From the NCBI GenBank assembly GCA_018292915.2, contig JACVVK020000325.1, positions 307,501-371,500 of the forward strand: a stretch of DNA of 64,000 nt, read 5' to 3'. This document shows, in pieces, positions 21,586 to 35,900 of the stretch. Position 1 is the first letter of the stretch, and every line of letters starts with the position of its first letter. The notes below the pieces were generated by a model that had not been told where the DNA came from, ran no database searches, and was given only the letters and a program-made list of their open reading frames with translations. The stretch is from Batillaria attramentaria. Lineage: Eukaryota; Mollusca; Gastropoda; Batillariidae. A program made the translations under genes and the position numbers.

Positions 21586-24500
21586 CAGTAGTAGAAGCGC
21601 TTTGGAGCTCGAGTTGTGTTCGCCTCCCCTGTTCGGCTTGAAGTGAGCAACTCTATTGTTTTTTCTGTTGATTGTTCCTTCCTTTTAGTTTTGTTTATCT
21701 AACTGAAGCTTCCTGAGAATGTGGCCTACACTTTGGTACCAATATCTCCAATATCTGTGCATAGACTGGCGAAATATCTACGCTTTCGTGTTTGGACTTA
21801 GTACTCTGTTTTGGCTAGAGCGTAGCTACAGCACTAAGCGCTCTGGCCTGGTATCCCCAGATACCCGTGTACCAGTACTCTTTTGTGCCAATGCACAATG
21901 CACCCTCCAGCCTGCACGTGCATGGGCTTTCCCCTATACTACTCTGTGCTTGAAATCAATGCGACATGCCCGCCGTGTACTCGTTACACAAGAGACGCAC
22001 TGGTGAATGTCAACAACACAGTGACTTCTGTCTTTGATGCTCTAGCTCTAGCTGTGTTCTCGTCTGAATGAACTTGGGATTCATTCCATCCAGTCAACCT
22101 GTGTGTGTAGGAGCTCGTAACATCCGTGCTATTGGCAGGCTGTCTTTCAAAGCATACGAGGGCCACTCATTATATTTTGCAACATGGCTTTTCAAGAACA
22201 CTTACAACCAGTCTGTCTACTCAAGGTTTTGGAAGAACCTCCCATCAGCCTGTACACAATTTGCCATCCCCTCAAACCAGCTGTCCATGACACCCAACCA
22301 CGTTGACTTGGGTAGGTCCAAAATGACGCCCTCGAACAATGCTCGGGCATCTTTCTGCGCTCCGAAACGGTTTTCCCTTCAACTGCCTCTGGACGGAGTG
22401 AAGCAAAAAACAGTCACAGGGGGATAAGCCAGGGGAATATGGTGGGTGGGTAACCACCTGAACATTATTTTCGGCTAGACAGTCCAGAGTTGCAGCTACT
22501 ATGTGCGCGCTGGCACTTTCATGATGAAGCAGTAGACCACGGACACCCGCTCGGGGACGCTGTTTGCACCATGCCTGGAAGACTTTAGGCAAACAGTGGT
22601 TAACATACCAGGGTGAGTGAGTTTTTAGGGCTTAAAGCCGCGCAAGCCACAGAGACTAATTCGCGGCTGAGTGTGCCTGCACTACATGAAAAAAAACAAA
22701 AATGTAACGTTGGACAAAGGATGCAAACTGGTCTACGGGGCAATATAAACCTAGGACATGCAGGAGACGCTGCACCTTCATGCTAATTTCTCGAACTCCC
22801 GGTTACAAAAAAAGCGTAGAAAACAAATGACAATTACAACTAGGTAAAACAAAGATAAATACTAAGCGCATATACAGCAAATATTGCAACTTATCATCTC
22901 CTAGGCGCAATAAACCAGTTCGCAGCATATGCCCAACATCACTTATTCCTAACCACTGGTAGTGCAGACGTGAGTGAGAGGTTGAAAAGAAGAAATATAG
23001 ATGAAAGGGCCGAACTTAGAAATCAGCTGAGAGATGAGAGGAAGGACAGAGCGGCTAAATTCGGGAGGTTTTAAAGAGAAAGATACAGGGGCTGGTGAGG
23101 GATAGACAGAGAGGTAGGAAGGAAATATTCCTTAGTTGCCAATGAAGACAACATGCCTGGGAGGCAGTTGAAGAACAGACCGCTCCAACACGGAACCTCC
23201 CCGCCGTGAGGCGGTTCGGGAAAACAACGCACCAGAGAGGGGTGCGTTGTGAAGGTCTTCAACGTGACAGGTGTTCAGCAGCACCAGCAGGGCGCTGCGA
23301 ACAAAGCCCGCCAGGCTGAAGACCAGGTGGGGAGAATCCAGTGAAGTCGGCCTTCAGAAATGACCCTCAGATGTCTCACTGGACCAAGGGTCAGCAGACA
23401 CCCGCTTACTGACCTCCCCCCGGAGGAGATTTTAAGAGAGCAAAAGACAGGTGAATGGACCGATGGAGGCAGAAATAAGAGTAAAGAAAGAGCAAAAGGG
23501 GTGGGCAAGCTTGGCGAAATCAGCCCCGCCGCGTGAAGGCGAGCCCATGGGGCCGGTTAACATACCAGTCAGCCGTAACCGTCCTTCTGTCCTCAAGCAG
23601 TATGGTGGCAAAGTGGCCAGATTTTGCAAAGAAACAGGCTATCATTTGTTTGGAAGCACTTCTATTTTTTTTTTAAGTTCACATGTGGGTTCTCACCTGG
23701 GAAGACCCACCCCGCCGACTGTTGCTTCGTTTCGGGGTCGTATTGGTATACCCAGGTCTCGTCTCCTGTTACGATGTCCCAGACCCGAGGGGACCTTCCT
23801 CCGTCAAATTTTCTTAGCATGTGGGTGCACCAGTTCACCCTACCCCGATTCTGCTCTTCAGTCAGGTTGTAGGGCACCCAACGGGTACAACGTTTCCCTA
23901 TGCCAAGGCAGTCGTGAAGGATGCAAATGAGATTTCCCGATGAAATCTTCGTGATATCCTGTGTTACAGCGTACATAATTTTGGGGTCCTTCTTAATCAG
24001 GGATTCTACCCTAGAGACGTTTTCTGGGGTAACGGTCGTTGCCATTCGACCACAACGGTCATCGTCTTCAACTGTTGTCTGGCCAGACATGAACTGTCGG
24101 AACCACCTAAAACCAGTGGCTTTGGACGGAGATTGGTCTCCAATACATTGTTTTAAACTTTGAAAACAGCCCTGAAAAGATTTTCCCCGGCAGTAGTCAT
24201 GGCACGAAAATCCCTCCCAGAAAGGTCAACACTGCTGGCTAAAGACCCGTCACCCTTACTGCACATTTTGTCGCATGGAATATAAACGGTTGTACGGAAT
24301 CAAGTAATTTTTGTTTTCATAAGTATTATGAAACTGGTCTACGATGTGATGTAAACAGAAAAGTAGTGACGTCATTAGTTCGTCCAGGTTGCAAAACATA
24401 ATGAGGGGCCCTCGTATCTCCATACCTGTCTGTTAGAGCACCCCAGACCATCAGCCGAGCAGTTAAACTCTTGCCTACAGACGCTGCTTGATAAGCATGC

Positions 24501-27500
24501 CCCATCCACCCACCGGAAAGTGTCTATTCTCCTTGGTTCAGTGCCGTGGGTGATCAGCTTTTTACCGCTAAAAGAGAGCGACGTCGAGCTGAGAGACAGT
24601 GGTTGTCCATAGGCCTCACGGTACATATTCCAATCTTTAACGCCGCCAAGAGATGTGTCAGTCACATCGTTCAAGCAGCTAAGACAGCTTTCTTCAGCTT
24701 CAAGATCACGGAGAGCAAGTCTTCAAAGCAGCTGTTTAACATCACCGGCAAACTGACTGCCAGAAATGATCCGTCCCCACTACCGACCATCTTCCCACCT
24801 GTTGAACTTCCTGGTTGTTCTAGGGAGCCGGGGTGGCCGAATGGTAGAGCGTTGGACTTTTGAATGCTCGGGTCGTGAGTTCGAATCCCGCCTGGGGCTA
24901 AATACTTGTGCTGGCCTTTTTTCTCGCTGCACCGTCTTTGATATCACCCTTAAATTCCTAAACAACCACCAACCATCCTGGATGTTCTTCTCAGTTTTTC
25001 ACAGAGAAGGTCCAGACCATATCAGATAGGCTTGACGGACTTGCTTCATCTGCCTCAGACCCTGCCACTGTCTTTCATGGTGACCCCCTTACTGCCTTTA
25101 GGCCTGTCACTGAACAAGAGGTGCACGAGGTGTTGATGAAATCAAGACCGCACAAAAGAGATGTAACCTTGATCCGCCCCCTACCAGTCTCCTCTGTGAG
25201 TGTCTGGATGAGCTGTTGCCAGCAGTGACAAATATGATCAATGAATCTCTGTCCTCTGGCACATTCCCCTCTGTCTTCAAAACGGCCTTCGTGAAATCGC
25301 TTCTCAAGAAACCCTCTCTCGATCCCAACAGTCTTAGAAATTATCGGCCTGTGTCCAGTCCCCCGTTCCTGTCCAAGATCACGGAGAAAATTGTTCTCTC
25401 TCAACTTCTCCAGCATCTCAACTCAAACAACCTTCTGAGCCTGTAGCAGTCTGCTTACCGCCCTGGTCACTCCACTGAAAATGCACTCTTGAAAATAGTG
25501 AATGACCTCCTGTTGTCTCTTGATGATGGTAAAGTTTCTGTTCTCACGCTGCTGGATCTTTCAGCAGCTTTCGACACCATAGACCACCAGATTCTCCTTC
25601 ACAGGCTTCAGCATGGTTGTGGTGTGCATGAGACTGCTCTGGCATGGTTCAGCGGACCGAAGCCAGACCGTCTCTGTCAGTGATCGGCTGTCGGATCCAA
25701 CTGTGCTGCAGTTCGGCGTCCCCCAGGGGTCCGTCCTTGGGCCTGTGATGTTAACACTGTATGTTCAGCCGCTCTCCCAGGTCACTGAACGCTTCTCCAT
25801 CTCGTACCACGCTTTTGCGGACGACACGCAGCTTCATGGCTCGTGCCTCCCCCTGATCAGATTCATGACACAATTAAGAGTCTTCAGGAGTGTGTCTCTG
25901 AAATTAAGGGGAGCCGGGGTGGCCGAATGGTAGAGCGTTGTACTCTCAATGCTCGGGTCGTGATTTCGAATCCCGCCGGCTGGGGCCAAATATTCGTGCT
26001 GGCCTTTTTCTCGTTGCCCCGTCTTTGATATCACCCTTATGTGGTGGAAAAGGACGTTAAACTCCCAAACACCCACCCACCCTCTGAAATTAAACTATGG
26101 ATGACCTCAAATAATGTTAGCTTCGAAAAAGTTGCAGGTTGTATCTTTAAGTACCCATATTATCATTTAGCAGTAGTAGTAGATGTTGTTGTTGTTGTTG
26201 TCACCAGTAACAAAACAATACATCCCTTTTGGAAGAATAGGATTTTTGTTTGCAGAACGGAGACACGTTGTTGCACATTGCGGTCGAGATACGGAGACCG
26301 AAGATTGTTCAACTGCTGTTGGACTATCAGGCAGACCCATCTTCCACACATACCGTAAGGTTTTGGCTCCCTTGTGTAACAAAGGGGATCTGTATTCTAA
26401 CCCTCCGTCGCCTCTGTGTGTGTGTGTGTGTGTGTGTGTGTCCGCAGGAAAGTTTAACATTGGCGGTTTCTCAGAATCTACAAAAACGGCAGCGGCACCA
26501 AACTTGGCATGCTGATAGACAGCCGTAACACTTTTCAAAACATGTCATTTTGAATGAGTTTAACTCAAGGTCAAGATACTAAAGCTGTCTGTTTGAAAAT
26601 TTTACATTGGCATTTTCTCGGAATCTACAAACACCAGAGGTTTTAAACGTTGCATGATGATAGACATTGATAAGTCAGTTACTTCGTTTTTTAGGGCTTT
26701 ACGCCGCGCAAATTGATAAGAACTTTACAGATATACATGTATTCAGTGGCCTTCTGTCAAGGTCAAAGCCATACAAGTTATTTTTGTGAAACCTTAACAT
26801 TGGCATTTTCTCAGAAGCAACAAATAGCAAAGGTGCCAAACCTGGCGTGCTGATAGACAGTGATAAGACCAATGCACACATACCATTTTAAGTGACCTTG
26901 ACTCAAGGTCAAGGTCATTACAGCAGTCTGTTTGGAAACTTTACATTTGCATTTTCTCAGAATCTAGAAAAACCAAAAGCATCAAAATTTGCATGATGGT
27001 AGACATTGGCAATACCTTTACTGACATACCGTTATTCTTTGACGTTAAGTCAAGGTCAAGGCCATGCAAGCTGTTTTGGGGAAACTTTAATGTTGACATT
27101 TTCTCCGAAACAACACTTGAAACAGTAGAGGCACCAAACGAGGCATGATGATAGACAGCAATGAGACCTATGCAGGCGTACTTTTTTAAATGACCTTGAC
27201 TCAAGATCAAGGCGATTCAAGCTGTCTGTTGTAAATTTTAACATTACCCTTTTCGGAGGAACTACAAATACTAGAGGCGTCAAACTTGGCATGACGATCA
27301 AGGTCATACAAACTGTTTTTGGGGGTAAAATGTAATAATATTATTGCCAGGGACTAAGAACACCAGTAGACACCTTATTTGGCATGCTGATATATACTGA
27401 TAAGAGCTTTACAAACATACTCTTTTGAATGACCTTGACCCATGTCACAAGGGAACCATGGAGGCTTCTGCCTCTCTAGTTCTTGTAGATTTCATTTTAC

Positions 27501-27895
27501 TTGCACTTTAATAACAACAATAATAATAATAACTGTGTATTGTGTGGGCGCTTTGCCCAATTTCTTAGATTGGCTCAAAGCGAGCTAAGCCCAACGCGCA
27601 CGCTCACGTGAATCACACGCATTCTCTAACACATAAACACATGACAATCACGTGAAGCATTCTCTAACACATAAACACATTACAATCACGTGATGCGCAG
27701 GGTCAACTCGACTTTTTAGGGTTCGGAATTTACAGTTTTATTAACATTTCCGAAGCAGACGGGGCGGAAGCTGGAGTACCCGGAGAGAAACCCCGACGGT
27801 CGGCCCGAGTGAACCTCTCTTGTTCCTTGTATTGAGGGAGACGTGTCTTTTCTCCCGTGGATAATTATGTTTATACAAAATCTACTACTTTGTCG

Positions 27896-27957
<62 letters not shown>

Positions 27958-29395
27958 AGAGGGAGGCAAGTGCTTGAAGTGGCCGTCACGTCAAATGTAC
28001 CAGAAATTGCAAAAATCATCATTTCACACGGAAGCGACCCCGTCAAAATATCCGAGGTAATACGAATCAAGTTTGTTGTCATGTCCTGAGGGTTTAGGTT
28101 AAAGGAATCTTTTGGAGGTGCTAAATACCTAGATTCTTTGACCGTCTGACTGTAGGCCGTTCTTGCAAACTGAAGTACAGACCTATTAATATTAGGCTAC
28201 GAAAAATGCTGAACTACGTAGAACAAACTTGATTCTAATTTTACATGTCAGTAGAACACAGACCCCTAATGCTGTGGTGGTCTCCGTGAAATTTTTCTCC
28301 GTCCGCGTCACCGTTAAAAACGACCGTTTATCTTGCCATTTTCACTATATGAGCCCTATAAATTGGTTTTTGAGGGTGTGCAAAAAGTATGCGTGTTTGC
28401 GGGTACAGAAATGTGCAGAACTCCGCTCTAAATACAGTTACTGTTAGACAAGACATGCATTGTTGACATACTGAAATTTTACCCCAATCAGAATGATGCC
28501 TCCTGGATAATTGGGGCAATTAGTTTGACCGTTGATTCAAAGGACCCTGTAAAGCGGCTGTATTTGATGCTTGTGCACTTATCAGGTCACTGCAGGTGAC
28601 ATGTATTCTTCCATTTAAAACTCTTTTGGGGATGTGCGGAGCCAGCATGACTTTCTTCGTTTTGTAAAGTCAGTATATATATATATAGTCGAACACGCTT
28701 AAGTCGAATTCGCAGGGGAAATGGATTTTTGTTCGACGTATCCGAAGTTTCACTTATCCGTGACGACGGATAAGGTCGAATTTCGACTCTAGCTTCGAGT
28801 TAAGCGAGTTGCACCTTTTCACCCCCTGATTCGGTTTGGAAACTGAAATTTATTTTCCCTGGTCAAAATGAGCTTACTGCTGCTGCGTTGGTATAGTTCA
28901 CCCCCTTTTGTCATTTGCACTTGCTGTAAATGCACTGCGACCGTCTAAACAACATAGCGATTGCACCATTACCACAAGGTAACCCCAACCCTAAATCTTA
29001 ACCTAACCCTAAACCGATATAATCAGGCGAACTCAACTAAACGAGTGTGGATGCGTTTGAATAGTTTGCCCAGTACGGCTCAGGGGTGCGAACTATACTG
29101 AGCCTTACTGCTAGGATTTGTTACATTGAATACGCTCGTGTAAGCTGCCATGTCATCGAATATCCGTAGCTATTTTGTTCACTTTGAGTTCACTTTCAGT
29201 TCAGAGTATTGGCTTGGTCTTACCATAGTCACACATGCAATGCAGAGGAAGGAGAAAGCCAAGTTTGCCTGATGGCTGTTTTGTTCTGACATGAAAGCTG
29301 CCTGGCACCAACCGGTGATAAGTTTCCAGCTTATGTTTTCTTTTTATTTTCTAGTTTCACTTACTCTAATTCTGCTTGTAAGATCAGCAGCGTCA

Positions 29396-29444
<49 letters not shown>

Positions 29445-29551
29445 TCGCAGTCATATGATCGCATGTGCTCAAGAAATTCTAGTGCAACGTCATATAAACA
29501 CACGCAGTCAAATAGCAGAAAGTTCCAACTCTAACGGCACCAACCGGCAAA

Positions 29552-29602
<51 letters not shown>

Positions 29603-32600
29603 TCATTTCACACACCAGGAATAACTGACTCACTGCTTACCCTCCGAATCCGACGGCAAATCAGCTTCTTAACACTGGCGACAGAAAACCTCAGAGACTA
29701 GTGGCACAGGGTCAGATCTCACGCCTAGCTCTGTTCTTGCACGTGTTTCTCGCCAATTTCGTGTTCTACCACCCAAGATAACCACGCAGCCCTAAGGCCC
29801 GCAGGACACATAACACTGTCAACCTGTACTTGCACGGGAAATGTTAAATCTCCGTGCAAGCCGTGTTTTGGCGCTGATGCATCAGAAGGACAAAAAGAAA
29901 TTCCCGTGCCAGCAACTGGTACGACTTATCCGAGGCTAAAATAGCAGATTTCGTTTGACATAACCGAGTTTTGACTTATCCGTTTTTGAGTACTCGTTCG
30001 ACTTATCCGTGGAAAATTTAGCCATACAAAGAGCAAGTTTGGCCGGGAAAAAATTTTTGCTTCGACGTATCCGAAGTTCAACTTAAGCGTGTTTGACTTA
30101 AGCGTATGGGTCTGTATATATATATATACTCTGCATGAAATTTCGATGTTGGTGTCATTCTGAAGCCAGCTATTAAACACGAGTGGGTGGGTGTTTGGGG
30201 GTTTAACGTCCTTTTCCACCACATAGGGTGATATCAAAGACAGGGCAACGACGAAAAAGCCAGCACAAATATTTGGCCCCAGCCGGGATCGAACTCACGA
30301 CCCGAGCATTAGAAGTCCAACGCTCTACCATTCGACCACCCCGGCTCCCCTATTAAACACGAATCAAAGAAATGTTGATAAAAGGTTCGGTATAACTGCA
30401 GGGCATATTGATATTGTCTGACTTGAATCAACCCATATCTTCTATGTACCATGTCCAGCCCTGACTTAGCATGTTTGTACTTGTGTGCTTTACCACTTGC
30501 TTCTTTCAGTGTTGTGGATTTTTATTGTATAGTTCCGCTCCGTATTTAGAAACTTGATCCAGGTGGCGTGACTAAACCTTCCCCGGCTGAACCCTCCGTC
30601 TCTATTACACATTTGACATACCCCGTTATGTATCACCCGCCCAACCTATCCATGTGCCCGAAGAGACCTGTGACACTGCCTTGCCAGTCGGAGCTTGCGA
30701 ACGAATTGGATCAGCGGTCCCCTTTGTGGTGTGCCAGGTTTCCACTGGCAACCAGCCAAACCAACAAACATTCATTATCTTCATTGTAGTAATGGCGCCC
30801 CCCTGGGCGGCGTAGTCACGACAAACACCGGTTAAAAAAAATGTAAATGTCTTTCAAGACGACCAAGGTGACTTGAAGGACAAGAAATGCAAGAACTTGT
30901 GATTAACAATCGACCGGTGGAGATTATGTGTTCAGGGTGAGGCCGGGGTATGAGGTGGGGTGGGGGACGAAGGTTGGAGAGGGGGGGGGGGGTAACATTT
31001 CTCTTTTCGGGTGTTTGAATCACAGACATGAGAAATGTACTTTCTGGTTTAGAGAGTTGAAATAAGCTGGTCAATTGAATAAATCAAAACCATAATATTA
31101 CTGCATTTGTGTCCGTGTCTATGCGTGAAGGTTACGGGCGTGACTAAAACGAATCGGTAATGAAAGCGCTCGAGAAACATTTTGCCGGAGCATCTGCCTT
31201 AGGTTTGTTAGGCATCCTTCTGCTTCAAATTTTAAGCACGCCTGGCAAAAATAAGTCGTACTCCCGTTTCTGTGTAGGCTTAGAATTAGAGGCACCTTCC
31301 AAACAGCGAGTTTTCATCCAACGGCGTCAGTAAAACACCAGTCGGCCAAATTTCGATTCCAAATCCATCTTCCATGGCCTGAGTTCGCTGTACGAGGTAG
31401 GCCTGACCACAACTGGAAGAGGGTCCATTATATCGTAATAATTATCGGTTTGAAAAATAGATGCAAATAATACTTTTAGTTCGATTGGTACTTTTTTCCC
31501 CTTTACGCGTGATGACAAGGACGTTGATTCTTTGTTTTCTCTAAATTTACAAGAACCAAAAAAGCCACATGAAATAAACTGCCTGTTTTGAATTTGCCAG
31601 TTTCAGAGACAAAGAGGTCAGTGTGATTATCCACAAATCTTTTGTTCCAAAGATTGTCATGGTTCTGGGTTACAAGAGGGCAAATGAATTCGTGCGGACA
31701 CTAATCTCACGGCTTTAAGTGTTTCCCAGAACGCGCATGTTTTATTCATATTTTGTATTCAGAGCTCGTTCATGCTTTATCTTTAAAATCTAGTGTGTAC
31801 CAGACGTAAGACGTTTGCCGGAAAACTTCCATTTTGGTCACAATAAAAACAAGTATCAGAATATGGCCTTTTTTTCATCAAGTTCAATATGGCATAATTA
31901 TCCCATGAGCTTGTAATTCTGTGACATAACCAAGACACGATTCAAAGAAAATATTATGCACATCCTGAAAAATGCTAGGTCCTAAATGGACTTGAAGCTG
32001 GTATCTTCATGAATCCACTTGCCAGCCCCCTCCCCCTCCCGCCCCCAACCCCCTCTCTCTCTCTCTCTCTCTCTCGAGCACGCACAAACCTAAGCCGCTC
32101 CCAGTTTGATTCCTCTCCACCGTTCCGCAACAATGCGCATCTAACTGACACGATACAGATTGTAGCTTGAGATGGAAGTTGATACATCTTGCTAATCTCC
32201 TTAATCTCTGCTTTTTTCCCACCTATTGTCCCGTCTTTGGTATTGTGCAGCCACAAAAGAAACGCAAATGGAGGGGTAGGTAGGGATGAATAAAACTGAA
32301 GGCACTGTAGGTGTACTGTGAGCATTTACCCCGTGCTGTCATGAGTCAGCATTGGACCTAGCGTGCAGCACGTGAAAAATCAGGTCAGTGCCACTAAAAA
32401 ATGAGCTCACAGCGGCACCATGAACGCGGAAACGCGTTTTTGCACGTGCAAGGCGAATGCAAACAGTCATGTCGATCTTTTAGGGCAGAACAGTATTCAC
32501 ACATCACTAGGAATAAAATCCAAGGCTGTTACGCCCTTGCAAAGCAGTCACTTCCACATGACCAGAATGCCAAGACTGAGCGCCGTCGACAGGGAAAGAG

Positions 32601-32869
32601 CCATTGGCCGACTCCAAGCTGGAAACCGTCCTGCATAAGTCACAGTTGCCTTTGGTGTGGCTGTCTCTACAATTTATAGTTTAGGGACCCGGTTGCAGGC
32701 AAATGGCGACGTTCAGGACAACCCACGAAGCGGCAGACCCCGTGTAACGACTGCACGACAAGATCGAGCGATTCACCGCCGCCATCTGCGTGAGCCATTC
32801 ACTTCTGCAACGGAAACGGCCACGAACACCATTGGCAGGCATATGCCAGTACAAAAACTGTGATCATAG

Positions 32870-32959
<90 letters not shown>

Positions 32960-35900
32960 TAACTATAAGGCTACATGTACAATATGTATGTAATAAAGTC
33001 ATTTATTAGGTACTCCGTTACCCTTACCACTGTGTTTGTGTGTTCAAGTTAAAACCACATCTTACAGGTGCACTTGTATGTAGTAAAGACATACCGAGTA
33101 GTGGTTTATAATTATAGTCCCCATTGGCATCTAAAAGATGTCATGTTCATTTCAATCATAGCAACTTGCTTTAAAAGTAAATTAAAACCATCTTTTTCCT
33201 TAGTATTCCTACAAATACCTGGACACATGGGGTGGTGTTTTCAATTCTGCATTTATATATAGAGAGAATTTCGCCTCTAATAGTATAAGGTCAAGTGTAC
33301 TATCTGATCTGAATCCTTCGCCATAGCCAAATAGTAAGAGCTTGTCAGTGAACAGCATGTTATTAGCATGTGTGCATTTATTGTTCATGAGTGTTTGTAA
33401 TGTTTCCCAAAATGTCTGCACGTGATGGCACTTGACAAAGAGGTGCCCAAGTGTTTCTTTTTCTTGTCCGCATAAACTACACAAATGGCTGCTGAGGACT
33501 TTCATTAATTTTTGTTTTAGTGTAATATTTGTTGCTAGTATCCTGTGCATTAATCTAATCTGGAACCATTTATTTTTATTTATTTTTATTTAGTTTTATT
33601 TCTTTAATTTTGTTTATTCTTAAGAAAACTTTATACCAACATGTCTGATGCTTTTCAGACCACTTTTGTCAACAGTTTGGTCTAAGTTCATTACTATGCA
33701 AAACTTCATAATACTTTTTTGAGCCTTTTGATTGCGAAAACAATCAGTGTCAGAAGCGTTTTCTGACTGAACTGTTCAATGTTCGTAAATGTTTTCTGCG
33801 ATACATGTCACCTGTAGTGACCTGCCAAGTGCACAAGCATCAAATTCAGCCGGTTTGCAGGGTCCTCTGAATCAATAGTCAAACTAATGGCCGCAATTAT
33901 CCAGGAAGCATCATTCTGATTAGTGTGAAATTTCAGTATGTCAACAATGCATGTCTTGTCTAACAGTAACAGTATTTAGACCGGAATTCTACGCATTTCT
34001 GGACGCGCAAACACGCATACTTTGTGCACACCATCAAAAGCCCATTTATAGGGCTCATGTAGTGAAAATGGCAAGATAAACGGTCGTTTTTAACGGTGAC
34101 GCGGACGGAGAAAAAATTCACGGAGACCACCACAGCATTTAGGGCCTGTGCTCTACTGATTTCTGTAATAAAAAGTTAGGATCAAATTTGTTCTACGTTC
34201 CGCTATATAAGAAGCCTAATTATCCTATAAATTCCTTATGACGACATCACGACATCTTGACCAGACGTCAAAAGAAGCTGAAGGTTTCAGTATCTCAGAA
34301 AGTAAGGCTTTTGCTTCTGGTTCAATGACGATTTTATGAACCAACTTAGATACTTACATACGTCAAGTCTATAAAATCGCAGTCAACATCCACAAACCCC
34401 AAGGCTCCAACTGGGAATTTGTCCTCTTTCTTGTAAGTGAACTGTAAAAGCGTAACAGAAGCAATCAACTGAAATTAGACTGTGTGGAACAAGGATTTGC
34501 ATTATGATTTATATCTTTTTTTATTGTAACATAACTTAGGATCAAGATCATGTCTGTATGGGATAAGTATCACTCTAGATTTAGCAGATCCCAGAACAAA
34601 ATGATAGGAAAGAGCGAGGGGGTAGGGGGAGAGTAAGGGACACTGAATGAATGAATACAAGGATGAATCAATGAATGAATATTTATTTCTCAACGGTAGA
34701 AATTTGACACAAAGATCAATTTGCTAACTTGCCGTTGCTACAACTACCACATAAGTGAAAATAAAACTCTACCGGCCCCCATAGTGTAGTGGTTAGCACT
34801 TCGGAGCATTGACCGGGAGACCCGGGTTCGAATCCCAGCCGAGGCAAGCGGGATTTTTCCTCCCTAGGTCAGCTCCTACCCACAGCGGGTGTGCTGTGGG
34901 CCCAATGGGGAGGCTGTTGCCACACAACCGAGCTTCACCCACTTCACGGGTGCGACTTTGGGGGTGCTTCCCTTGGTATGATACGTCTTATGATGTGGAT
35001 GATTACACGGCCGGCACCGCAGGTGCCGTAGTTCCCGGGCCTGGTGAACGCCGGGATATTTATGGCAGGAAGCCTGGTATGCGGCCCTGTCCCGCAGTCC
35101 CAAACCACACGGACCTCCATGGCATCATCTTACCATCATCCTCATCAGTTCGAACCCCGGCTGGGGCCAAGTATTGTGCTGGCTTTTTCATCGTTGCCCC
35201 GTCTTTGATATCACCCTTATGTGGTGGAAAAGGAGGTTAAACTTCCAAACACCCACCCACCCACCCATCATCCTCATCTCCATCCTCATGCATAGTAAAA
35301 ATTGCCCCAGCTTTCGAGCCCTCCGTGGATTCCAACCCATGACCTGGGAGGAACGCCACTGGAGCTGGCAAAAGGAGTTGGGGCAGCAAAAAAAACCCTA
35401 CTGAATAATATTTATAGAAATAAAACGAAGAAACTGAGAGGAGGCAAGATTGGAACCCCCCACCCCCAGCCCCAACCCGCGGTCCCCCCCCCCCCCCCCC
35501 ACACACACACACCCCTCTTAATTTACTGCTGCAATCACCTGCTGATTATTTTTATATTGCCAACTTTCTTTACAACTTGTAATATCGGTCGCTTCCATGA
35601 CGTCACTCTACGTCTATACTAGAGCAACATTTCGCGCCCAGCACACAGTACGTTCAAATTTCATTATCCTTTCTTTGCAGACAGCAAGAGAATGGCTGAA
35701 ATACGCCAGAGAGAATGGTCTGGATGAAATGGCCGCGGCTTTGGAAGATCTGGCTGAGTCATTTGATCAGCATGACCCGGTGTGCCTGTTTTACAAGCAA
35801 GGATATATTACACTGAGAGCTAAGATAATTATAATAATTAATTTTGTGAAAGTTTATGAATTGCTGAATGTGAAGAATCGATACAAACGGTAGCAAAATG

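Larger units (their letters stand above)
24425..26130 (+). pseudogene. LINE reverse transcriptase remnant (CR1/L2/Rex1 group)
   Basis: Order of conserved pieces: [80 protein letters not shown] and FADDTQLH (the catalytic FADD). Stops and frameshifts are present, and two SINEs interrupt it (24823-24952 and 25908-26081). Located in intron 2 of A2, sense orientation. Confidence 0.85.

Noticed and set aside
21719..22071. Overlapping frames of 60-95 codons between A2 exons 2 and 3
   Set aside because: No conserved motif, no duplicate, no splice signals.
31327..31518. Minus-strand frame [19 protein letters not shown]
   Set aside because: Looks somewhat protein-like, but there is no clear homologue or splice context. 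I could not connect it to the ATG101-like exon.
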